Shown here: positions 18,082 through 25,313 of the stretch, piece after piece
Layout: the number at the start of each line of letters is the position of its first letter
How positions within the stretch are numbered: the first letter of the stretch is position 1
NCBI GenBank assembly: GCA_964603125.1
Contig: CAZRUA010000001.1
Span: 208,096-272,095 of the forward strand
Length of the DNA stretch: 64,000 nt
Direction: 5' to 3'
From: CAZRUA01 sp964603125
GTDB lineage: Bacteria; Bacteroidota; Bacteroidia; B-17B0; Aurantibacillaceae
Position numbers and translations under genes: made by a program
The notes under the pieces: model-generated
Told to the model about the DNA's origin: nothing
What the model saw: only the letters and a program-made list of their open reading frames with translations
The model's database searches: none

Positions 18082-19062
18082 TTATTTATTACTAAATTCT
18101 CTGTGTTCAGTTTTAAATAATTCATCTTGTGTTAAGCTCTTAAAGTAATCGTAAGTTATTTTTAAACCTTCGGCACGGGACACCTTTGGTTCCCAACCTA
18201 AAATTTCTTTTGCTTTACTAATGTCGGGACGACGTTGTTTTGGATCGTCTTTAGGTAAAGGCAACGAAATTAGTTTTTGTTTGGTACCTGTAAGTTTTAT
18301 AATTTCTTCACCAAATTCTTTAATTGTTATTTCGCTTGGATTACCAATATTAACAGGTAAATGATAATTGCTTAGTAATAATTTATAGATACCATCTACC
18401 AAATCATCTACGTAGCAAAAGCTGCGGGTTTGGCTACCATCACCAAACATAGTTAAATCTTCTCCGCGCAATGCTTGCCCAATAAATGCAGGTAATACGC
18501 GACCATCGTTCAAACGCATACGAGGGCCGTAAGTGTTGAAGATTCTAACAATACGAGTTTCTAAATTGTGCGATTGATTGTAAGCCATAGTTAACGCTTC
18601 CATAAAACGCTTAGCCTCATCGTAGCAACCTCTTGGGCCAACAGGGTTTACATTACCCCAATATTCTTCCGTTTGCGGATGAACAATAGGATCACCATAA
18701 ACTTCGCTGGTAGATGCTACGAGAACACGAGCATTTTTTACACGAGCTAAACCTAAAACATTATGTGTTCCTAAGGAAGAAACTTTTAGTGTTTGAATAG
18801 GGATTTTTAAGTAATCAATAGGGCTTGCAGGCGAAGCAAAATGCATGATATAATCTATCTTGCCTGGCACATGAATAAACTTAGATACATCGTGGTGATA
18901 AAACTCAAACTGTTTAAGTTTAAAAAGATGTTCAATGTTTTTTAAATCACCTGTAATTAAGTTGTCCATACCAACTACTTCATAACCTTCTTTAATAAAT
19001 TTATCGCAAAGGTGAGAACCTAAAAAGCCTGCCGCACCTGTAATTAAAACTCTTTTTGCCAT
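18082..19062 (-). CDS. UDP-glucuronate decarboxylase (UDP-xylose synthase)
   Basis: 326 residues, an extended short-chain dehydrogenase. It converts UDP-glucuronate to UDP-xylose with bound NAD. The nucleotide-binding glycine motif is G9-A-A-G12-F-L-G15, the catalytic pair is Y147 and K151 in CYDEAKRF, and the STSEVYGDP strand precedes it. PVGPRGCYDEAKR and RIFNTYGPRM are features I associate with UXS rather than epimerases. The gene lies in a minus-strand run with a methyltransferase, UDP-glucose dehydrogenase and a DegT aminotransferase; the dehydrogenase supplies its substrate. The product should feed surface polysaccharide synthesis. A different 4,6-dehydratase/epimerase activity is possible but less likely. 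Confidence 0.9.
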   Translation of the reverse strand: MAKRVLITGAAGFLGSHLCDKFIKEGYEVVGMDNLITGDLKNIEHLFKLKQFEFYHHDVSKFIHVPGKIDYIMHFASPASPIDYLKIPIQTLKVSSLGTHNVLGLARVKNARVLVASTSEVYGDPIVHPQTEEYWGNVNPVGPRGCYDEAKRFMEALTMAYNQSHNLETRIVRIFNTYGPRMRLNDGRVLPAFIGQALRGEDLTMFGDGSQTRSFCYVDDLVDGIYKLLLSNYHLPVNIGNPSEITIKEFGEEIIKLTGTKQKLISLPLPKDDPKQRRPDISKAKEILGWEPKVSRAEGLKITYDYFKSLTQDELFKTEHREFSNK

Positions 19063-19073
19063 TTTATATAATT

Positions 19074-19610
19074 TTATTCTTCACACTCAAACACAATGGC
19101 TGGCGGAAGATTTAATAATGTAAATCGTTTTGAAATAGAACTAAATGTATCTTTTAAATTACTGTAGTTTAAAAAACTATATTGAAATTGAACAAATTTA
19201 CTTCCAGTTTTTAAAACTTGTTTGCTCTGTGAAAGTATATTGTTTACAACTGTTTTAGGCATCATCGCTAATGGCAATGATGAAATAACAGCATCTACTT
19301 TTTCAATATTATGTTTCTTTAAAATTTCTTGAATATCTTCGGCACTCTGCTGTTCTAGGCTAAAACGCTTGTCTTTAATTTCGTTCAGAATTTTTGAACA
19401 AAACTCTTGGTTAATTTCAAAACTAATTAGTTTTGAATTAGGGCTCATTCGTTTTAAAATTTCTTTTGTAATGCAACCATCACCCACACCATATTCAACA
19501 ACATGAACGTCCTTACTAAAATCAATAGATTCAAGCATATTGTTTACCAAAAAACTCGAACTAGGAGCAACAGAACCAACTGTTTTTATATTTTTTAATT
19601 TAAAGCCCAT
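19074..19610 (-). CDS. Class I SAM methyltransferase, phospholipid-methyltransferase-like
   Basis: 178 residues. The fold begins with a short helical lead containing TVGSVAPSSSFL, then SAM-binding motif I VVEYGVGDGCITKEI (38-52), an acidic residue at E65 in SFEIN, and a motif IV-like VDAVISSLPLAMMP in place of the NPPY of nucleic-acid methylases. SVAPSSSFL and SSLPLAMMP are typical of the PmtA/rRNA-dimethylase-like group annotated as phospholipid N-methyltransferases. The substrate is not certain. The gene is set tightly between UDP-xylose synthase (11 bp) and UDP-glucose dehydrogenase (1 bp), so it is part of this operon and may act on a lipid or glycan made by it. Confidence 0.75.
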   Translation of the reverse strand: MGFKLKNIKTVGSVAPSSSFLVNNMLESIDFSKDVHVVEYGVGDGCITKEILKRMSPNSKLISFEINQEFCSKILNEIKDKRFSLEQQSAEDIQEILKKHNIEKVDAVISSLPLAMMPKTVVNNILSQSKQVLKTGSKFVQFQYSFLNYSNLKDTFSSISKRFTLLNLPPAIVFECEE

Positions 19611-19611
19611 T

Positions 19612-20922
19612 TTATTTTATTACCTCACGGCCAATGCTAGAGTAGTAATAACCTAATTTTTTCAATTGATCAGTACCGTATAAATTACGACCGTCGAAAA
19701 TAACTTTGTTTTTTAGTGCCGCCGAAACCTTTGCAAAATCAGGAGTCCTGAAAACACTCCATTCGGTTGCAATAATTAATGCATCAGCATTTGTTAAAAC
19801 ATCATATTGATTTTCGCCAAACTTTATTTTATCGCCTAATACATTTTTCACATTGTTCATCGCTTCAGGGTCAAATGCGCTAACAGTTGCACCAGCTGCC
19901 AACAATTCATCAATAATGTATAATGCTGGAGCTTCGCGAATATCGTCAGTATCAGGTTTAAATGCTAAGCCCCATAAAGCAAAATGTTTGCCTTTTAAAT
20001 CGTTGTTAAAATAATTTTTAATCTTAGGAATAATAATAGTTTTTTGAGTTTCATTTACTTCCATTACAGCTTTCAAAATTTTGAAATCGTAATTTACTTC
20101 CGTAGCTGATTTCTCAATTGCTTGCACATCTTTTGGGAAACAGCTTCCGCCATATCCTATTCCTGGGAATAAAAAACGTTTTCCAATTCTATCATCACTA
20201 CCTATACCAATACGCACCATATCAACGTCGGCACCAACACGCTCGCACATGTTAGCAATTTCATTCATAAATGTAATTTTAGTTGCTAAAAATGCATTGG
20301 CTGCATATTTGGTAAGTTCGGCGGATTTTTCATCCATAAAAATAATCGGATTTCCTTGACGAACGTATGGTTTGTAAAGTTCCTCCATTATTTTACGAGC
20401 ACGCTCACTGCTACTTCCAATTACAACTCTATCTGGTTTTAAGAAATCATCTACCGCAAAACCTTCACGCAAAAACTCAGGATTAGAGACTACATCAAAC
20501 TCTACTTTTGCATGTTTAGCAAGTGCCTCGCGCACTTTATCTGCAGTTCCAACAGGCACTGTGCTTTTATCAACAATAACTTTATAATCTTTAATAATTT
20601 TTCCTAGGTCATCGGCTACGCCCAAAATATAGCGTAAATCAGCACTTCCATCTTCGCCTGGAGGTGTTGGTAATGCTAAAAAAATGACACTTGCATTTTC
20701 AATTGCCTCATTAAGGTTGGTGGTGAAATGTAATCTACCATCTTTGATGTTTCGGTGAAATAAGACGTCAAGATGAGGTTCGTAAATGGGAACAACACCA
20801 TCTTTCATTTTCTGAACTTTCTCTGCGTTGATATCAACACAAACCACGTTGTTTCCTGTCTCCGCCAAACAAGTTCCTGTAACTAAGCCTACGTAACCTG
20901 TTCCAACTACTGCTATATTCAT
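19612..20922 (-). CDS. ugd: UDP-glucose 6-dehydrogenase
   Basis: 436 residues. It oxidises UDP-glucose twice with NAD to give UDP-glucuronate. The N-terminal Rossmann domain starts MNIAVVGTGYVGLVTG with G7-x-G9-x-x-G12. The catalytic centre is C261 with K264 in YGGSCFPKD; the conserved Lys/Asn residues in SAELTKYAANAFLA and the C-terminal UDP-binding domain (FALWGLAFKPDTDDIREAP) are also present. Length and motifs match the bacterial family. The start ATG lies a few bases after the stop of the upstream reading frame that crosses the N gap. Together with the decarboxylase two genes on, this gives UDP-Glc to UDP-GlcA to UDP-Xyl. Confidence 0.97.
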   Translation of the reverse strand: MNIAVVGTGYVGLVTGTCLAETGNNVVCVDINAEKVQKMKDGVVPIYEPHLDVLFHRNIKDGRLHFTTNLNEAIENASVIFLALPTPPGEDGSADLRYILGVADDLGKIIKDYKVIVDKSTVPVGTADKVREALAKHAKVEFDVVSNPEFLREGFAVDDFLKPDRVVIGSSSERARKIMEELYKPYVRQGNPIIFMDEKSAELTKYAANAFLATKITFMNEIANMCERVGADVDMVRIGIGSDDRIGKRFLFPGIGYGGSCFPKDVQAIEKSATEVNYDFKILKAVMEVNETQKTIIIPKIKNYFNNDLKGKHFALWGLAFKPDTDDIREAPALYIIDELLAAGATVSAFDPEAMNNVKNVLGDKIKFGENQYDVLTNADALIIATEWSVFRTPDFAKVSAALKNKVIFDGRNLYGTDQLKKLGYYYSSIGREVIK

Positions 20923-20925
20923 TGG

Positions 20926-22152
20926 TTATTTATTTAAAAATTCTAATACGTTTGTTGTAATGTAATTTACAGCATCACCAACAGTTTGAATGTTTTCAGC
21001 TTGATCGTCTGGAATAGCGATATTGAATTCTNNNNNNNNNNTAATGTAATTTAATGTTTCTTCATCCAATTCGGTGTGCATTGGTAATGAAATAACATTG
21101 TTACATAAATCTATGGTTGTTTGAAAGTCCTCATCTTTAAATCTAACATCAGCATAAGCTTTTTGATGGTGTAAAGGTTTTGGATAGTAAATCATTGCAG
21201 GTATTTCTTTACTTGCTAAAAACTCATTTAGCGCATTTCTATCGGCACCTTTAAGTTGTAAAGTGTATTGATGAAATACATGCGTTGAATTAGTTGCGCG
21301 CACAGGGGTTTTAATTTTTGGATGATTTGCAAAAGCTTTGTCATAATATGCTGCAGCATGATTACGAGCAATAGCATATTCATCTAATTGCTTCAATTTC
21401 ACATTTAAAACTGCAGCTTGTATACTGTCTAATCTTGAGTTTACACCAATATCATCATGAATGTACTGAACAGATTGACCGTGGTTGGCAATCATTCTAA
21501 CGCGTGCAGCTAATTTATCATCATTGGTGTATAAAGCACCACCATCACCATAGCAGCCTAAGTTTTTTGAAGGGAAAAAGGATGTACAACCAATTGTTCC
21601 AATTGTTCCACCTTTTGCTTTGCTACCGTTTTTGAATGTATAATCTGCTCCAATTGCCTGAGCCACATCTTCAATTACAAATAAATTATGTTTTTTAGCA
21701 ATTTCCATAATTGGTTCCATATCAGCACATTGACCATATAAATGAACCGGAACAATTGCTTTTGTTTTAGGCGTAATTGCTTTTTCAATTGCACTTGGGT
21801 CTATTGTAAAAGTATCTGGATTTACTTCAACTAAAACGGGTTTTAATCTCAATAAAGCAATTACTTCTGCAGTAGCAACATAAGTGAAATTAGCTGTAAT
21901 TACTTCATCACCAGGCTCAAGGTTTAAAGCCATCATAGCTATTTGCAAGGCATCTGTACCATTTGCGCAAGGAATTACATGCTTAACGTTTAAGTATTTT
22001 TCAAGGTTTAATTGAAATTCTTTAACAGCTGGACCATTGATAAATGCTGTATTATCAATTACGTTTTTAATGGCAGAATCAACTTCAGTTTTGATTTTCT
22101 CGTACTGAGTTTTTAGATCAACCATTTGTATTTTTTTCTGTAAGCTTACCAT
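20926..22152 (-). CDS. DegT/DnrJ/EryC1/StrS aminotransferase, interrupted by N gap
   Basis: About 370 residues before the gap are a complete PLP-dependent sugar aminotransferase: IPCANGTDALQIAMMAL binds cofactor phosphate, EDVAQAIGA carries the ring-contacting D162, and K196 in SFFPSKNLGCYGDGGAL is the internal aldimine lysine. Such enzymes aminate keto-sugar nucleotides for surface glycans. After LDEETLNYI comes the 10-N gap, then a stretch that resembles the end of an acyl carrier protein (EFNIAIPDDQAENIQTVGDA), then NYITTNVLEFLNK. The last segment looks like a normal end for this aminotransferase. The frame through the gap is therefore probably an assembly artefact. An alternative start is Met10. 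Confidence 0.85.
   Translation of the reverse strand: MVSLQKKIQMVDLKTQYEKIKTEVDSAIKNVIDNTAFINGPAVKEFQLNLEKYLNVKHVIPCANGTDALQIAMMALNLEPGDEVITANFTYVATAEVIALLRLKPVLVEVNPDTFTIDPSAIEKAITPKTKAIVPVHLYGQCADMEPIMEIAKKHNLFVIEDVAQAIGADYTFKNGSKAKGGTIGTIGCTSFFPSKNLGCYGDGGALYTNDDKLAARVRMIANHGQSVQYIHDDIGVNSRLDSIQAAVLNVKLKQLDEYAIARNHAAAYYDKAFANHPKIKTPVRATNSTHVFHQYTLQLKGADRNALNEFLASKEIPAMIYYPKPLHHQKAYADVRFKDEDFQTTIDLCNNVISLPMHTELDEETLNYIXXXXEFNIAIPDDQAENIQTVGDAVNYITTNVLEFLNK
20970..21031 (-). other. Acyl-carrier-protein-like fragment beside the gap
   Basis: The minus strand encodes EFNIAIPDDQAENIQTVGDA, nearly the textbook helix III/IV region of bacterial AcpP. The phosphopantetheine serine motif (DSL) would lie to the left of this segment and is not present. 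The 12-base string TAATGTAATTTA occurs at both sides of the fragment-plus-gap block, at 20958-20969 and 21042-21053. Confidence 0.75.
21032..21041. other. Assembly gap (10 Ns)
   Basis: Ten consecutive undetermined bases. A round ten usually marks a scaffold join of unknown or nominal size, so the real distance cannot be taken from this sequence. Confidence 0.99.
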
Positions 22153-22227
22153 AGTATTTTAATGAAAGGCGAATATACCAAAAAATACCAAAAAAGCAGC
22201 TTAAAAAAGCCTTGTTTTTCGGATTTA

Positions 22228-24570
22228 TTATTTGCCCACAATAGTGAATTTTACTGATATCCTAATGCCATTTTCGTCCACCAAAAGCAAGGTGTGTTTG
22301 CCTGGGCTTGGACAGCAGGTAAATTGATGGATATCTTTTGTTTCTCCAAGGTATTCATTGTCAATGTGCCAATAGATTTTTGTAGATGAATTTCTATGGG
22401 TGGCTTCAAATACAACCTTGCCTTTATTACCATCTAGTTCAATAGGAATATAGACTTTATGATTGGGTTTGGGATATAAAATTCCCATTGCCTTATCGGC
22501 CATTTTGGTAAGGCATTCGGGTTTAAACTCAGGAAGCATTTTGTAATTGGGATGGTTAAATTTGTAGTATTTCTCAATAATTGGAGGTAGTATAAAGAAT
22601 GTTTCATGTTTCATATTGTAAACATTTTCACATTCACTATCTACACGTTTATTTTCGGATTTACTAAGATGTATAATTTGGTGATAAGGGCAGGAAACAC
22701 TTTCCTGACAAGTATTTGGAAGCAATAAAGTATCTACTAAATCGCAATTTAGGTTTGCTCTATGTCCACTTTCACGACAAATTTTCATCTTTGTCATTTT
22801 AGTTTTGGGTTCCTTAAACCACACGTTTGATTTGGGTAGCTGATTAAAAACCTCAAACAAAATGGGGGCTGCCGCTTTAATTCCTGTTAAACCAGGGCGT
22901 CCTTCACCATCGGCATTTCCAATCCAAACACTAACAACATAATCAGGTGTAATTCCAACAGCCCAAGCATCTCTAAAACCAAAGCTAGTTCCAGTTTTCC
23001 ATGCAATTTTTTGAGACGAATGAAAGGCTCGCCAATTGCCGTCTTCATCCGGACGGTTCACATCAACCATAGCCTCAAATGTTTTGTAAATGCAAGCTTC
23101 ATCTAGCTTGTCGATAAACTCTTTTTCTGATTTTTCTTTTTTAGTTTTTACATAGGTAATTTCTTTTGTTGAATCTAGTTTAAGCCGTTGAGCCATTTGT
23201 GTATAAACTTTATTAATATCCCATAATTTGGTTTCGGCTCCACCTAATATAAGCGACAAACCATAATGCTTAGCTGAGTGATTCAGTGTGGTGAAGCCGA
23301 AATTTTTTAAATCTGTATGAAATTTTTCCAAACCATAATCATTTAATAACCTAACCATTGGTATATTTAAACTTCGCGCTAATGCTTTGCTTGCAGGCAC
23401 TGCGCCATCGTATTGCTGACTAAAATTTTTCGGACTAAAACCTCCATATTGAGTTGGAATGTCGTGTAATAGCATGTTTGGAGTAATATCACCATTCTCT
23501 AATGCTCTTTCAAAAAGTAAAGGTTTTAACACGCTTCCTGAACTTCTTGAAGCTCTTATACAATCAACATTACAGCTGTATTCAATTTCTTTTAAATTCG
23601 TATTTCCCACATAGGCAAGTACTCTCCCGCTTTTTACACTTGTTATTAAAATAGCGCCATTGTATATTTTGTTTTCAAGCAAGTTTTCATTTTGTGTATT
23701 TAAAATGGCAATGGATTGTTGTTGTAAATTAAAGTCAATAGTGCTATGTATGGTTTTACCCTTTTGCCCATTTTTTATAGCATACATTAAAAGATGAGGC
23801 GCTAGTTGAGGCAATTGCAAAGGTTTTTCGGGCAACGGTTCTTGTAATGAAAGATGGTAAGTTTCATCGTCTATTACTTTTATTTCGTGTAAACGAGTTA
23901 AAAGCCTGTTGCGTTTTTTTAAAAGTCGATCATGATTTTTTCCAGGATATATTAAACCTGGAGCGTTTGGTAATACAGCAAGTGTTGCAGATTCGGCCCA
24001 GCTTAGTTTATGTGAACTTCTCCCAAAATAGCGCCAAGAGGCAGCTTCTAAGCCTACTACATTGTTGCCGAAGGGAGCATTGGAAGCATAGTAATTTAAT
24101 ATTTCTTTTTTAGAGTATTTTATCTCTAGTCGAGTTGCCATTAATAATTCTATTAGTTTTTCGGCAACTGTTCGCGGTGGATTTTTTCGTGTTAGCCTTG
24201 AAAGCTGCATGGTTAAAGTGCTTCCGCCACTGACAACTTTTTTCTTTTTTATGTTTTGCGTAATTGCTCTGCCAATTCCCTTTAAACTAAATCCTAAGTG
24301 AGAATAAAAATCTCTATCCTCAAATTGAATGATGCAGGTTTCGAATTTTTTTGGAACCGAATCGCAAGATGAAAATCTCCATTGTCCATCTCCAGCAATT
24401 TTTGCCCCAAGTAAAATGCCATCTTTATCTAGCAAAACAGTTGATGTTGGTGCGTTAAAAAGCTTTTCGGGCAGGCAGTTGATGTACCAAATTAAAAATA
24501 ATAATGTAAGTGAGTATATAAAGTTTCGTTTATACCTTTTGTATTTTATAATTAATGGGGCGTAGTACAT
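22228..24570 (-). CDS. pbpC: Penicillin-binding protein 1C
   Basis: 780 residues. A bifunctional class A PBP: residues ~40-230 are a GT51 glycosyltransferase with catalytic E84 in QFEDRDFYSH and the GGSTLTMQLSRLT motif; residues ~300-600 are a transpeptidase with S346-x-x-K349 in SGSVLKP, S400-L-N402 and KTGT at 525-528. The C-terminal ~90 residues form the BiPBP_C domain that marks PBP1C. A single hydrophobic segment near residues 16-32 anchors it in the inner membrane. It polymerises and cross-links peptidoglycan. All active-site motifs are intact. It lies 8 bp downstream of a conserved lipoprotein gene, with which it is probably co-transcribed. An alpha-2-macroglobulin gene, often next to pbpC, is not seen here. 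Confidence 0.95.
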   Translation of the reverse strand: MYYAPLIIKYKRYKRNFIYSLTLLFLIWYINCLPEKLFNAPTSTVLLDKDGILLGAKIAGDGQWRFSSCDSVPKKFETCIIQFEDRDFYSHLGFSLKGIGRAITQNIKKKKVVSGGSTLTMQLSRLTRKNPPRTVAEKLIELLMATRLEIKYSKKEILNYYASNAPFGNNVVGLEAASWRYFGRSSHKLSWAESATLAVLPNAPGLIYPGKNHDRLLKKRNRLLTRLHEIKVIDDETYHLSLQEPLPEKPLQLPQLAPHLLMYAIKNGQKGKTIHSTIDFNLQQQSIAILNTQNENLLENKIYNGAILITSVKSGRVLAYVGNTNLKEIEYSCNVDCIRASRSSGSVLKPLLFERALENGDITPNMLLHDIPTQYGGFSPKNFSQQYDGAVPASKALARSLNIPMVRLLNDYGLEKFHTDLKNFGFTTLNHSAKHYGLSLILGGAETKLWDINKVYTQMAQRLKLDSTKEITYVKTKKEKSEKEFIDKLDEACIYKTFEAMVDVNRPDEDGNWRAFHSSQKIAWKTGTSFGFRDAWAVGITPDYVVSVWIGNADGEGRPGLTGIKAAAPILFEVFNQLPKSNVWFKEPKTKMTKMKICRESGHRANLNCDLVDTLLLPNTCQESVSCPYHQIIHLSKSENKRVDSECENVYNMKHETFFILPPIIEKYYKFNHPNYKMLPEFKPECLTKMADKAMGILYPKPNHKVYIPIELDGNKGKVVFEATHRNSSTKIYWHIDNEYLGETKDIHQFTCCPSPGKHTLLLVDENGIRISVKFTIVGK

Positions 24571-24578
24571 TACTAGTA

Positions 24579-25223
24579 TTATTTGTAAATATCAAAATCT
24601 TGAAATTTTACAGTGCCTAATGTTTTTGCAGTCTCAGTAGTGGTTTTAGTTTCGGCAGGTTCAGTTGCATTAAATTCTTCGGATACTTTTTTATGTAGTA
24701 ACCAAGTTTTCTTTTGTTCCGAATATTTAAACGTAGTTTCAGTCGACCATCTCCAAACGCTACCTCCATAGTGTTCAATGCTAAAGCAACCTTCGGTAAT
24801 TACTACACCAACAAAAGGATCTCCCATTACCCCGCCACATGTAACGCAATATACCGCATTGTCGTTTCTTGCAACTTGCGTAAAGCTTCCATCATATTTA
24901 CCCAGCAAAATAATTAACGGCCTTCTTACTTCCGATTTGCTAGTATCTGATTCTTTTTCCTCATCAATTTTCTTTAAAACTAAAATAACATCCTTTATTT
25001 TGTCTAGGTTTAAGTCGCCTTTTTGGCTATCTAAAACGGCATAATTCTCAGGAATGAAACTTTCAAAACCTATCTTAATGGGCTCAGTTTTTTTTATTTC
25101 TGCTTTTGGAGTGTCAATTATTTGTTTCAACTCGATTTTTTGTTTCGATTCATTTTTACTCAAATCACATGAAATTGTAATGAATGAGACTAATGCTAGT
25201 GATAGGATGATTTTCGTATTCAT
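24579..25223 (-). CDS. Conserved lipoprotein with FG-GAP-like segment
   Basis: 214 residues. The signal ends ITISC with lipidated Cys19, followed by a charged low-complexity linker (20-60). The globular part starts with an FG-GAP-like calcium-binding pattern, GDLNLDKIKDVILVL, followed by RRPLIILLGKYDGSFTQVAR and the conserved block CVTCGGVMGDPFVGVVIT and FSIEHYGGSVWRWS. I recognise this block from uncharacterised proteins found in several phyla, but know of no function. The C-terminal end is Thr/Glu-rich. It shares a short regulatory region with the divergent sensor kinase gene and is followed by pbpC. Confidence 0.75.
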   Translation of the reverse strand: MNTKIILSLALVSFITISCDLSKNESKQKIELKQIIDTPKAEIKKTEPIKIGFESFIPENYAVLDSQKGDLNLDKIKDVILVLKKIDEEKESDTSKSEVRRPLIILLGKYDGSFTQVARNDNAVYCVTCGGVMGDPFVGVVITEGCFSIEHYGGSVWRWSTETTFKYSEQKKTWLLHKKVSEEFNATEPAETKTTTETAKTLGTVKFQDFDIYK

Positions 25224-25227
25224 AGCT

Positions 25228-25235
25228 CAAAGGTA
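25228..25235 (-). promoter_or_regulatory. Candidate -7 box for the 24579-25223 lipoprotein gene
   Basis: On the minus strand this is TACCTTTG, matching TAnnTTTG, ending 4 bp before the ATG at 25223. An identical box serves the divergent kinase gene at 25301-25308. Confidence 0.45.
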
Positions 25236-25300
25236 ATTAGCTAAAAAAAAGAAATTTGGCATTTTTATTATTCGCTATACTTTTAATGAAAAGCGTTTTT

Positions 25301-25308
25301 TACCTTTG
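25301..25308 (+). promoter_or_regulatory. Candidate -7 box for the propeller kinase gene
   Basis: TACCTTTG ends 5 bp before the TTG start codon at 25314, leaving essentially no leader. It mirrors the box at 25228-25235 on the other strand, with 65 bp between the two. Confidence 0.45.
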
Positions 25309-25313
25309 ATTAA

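Noticed and set aside
20926..22152. A genuine aminotransferase-ACP fusion
   Set aside because: The serine motif of ACP is missing, the join is at ten Ns, and the flanking 12-bp repeat points to an assembly artefact; kept only as an alternative.
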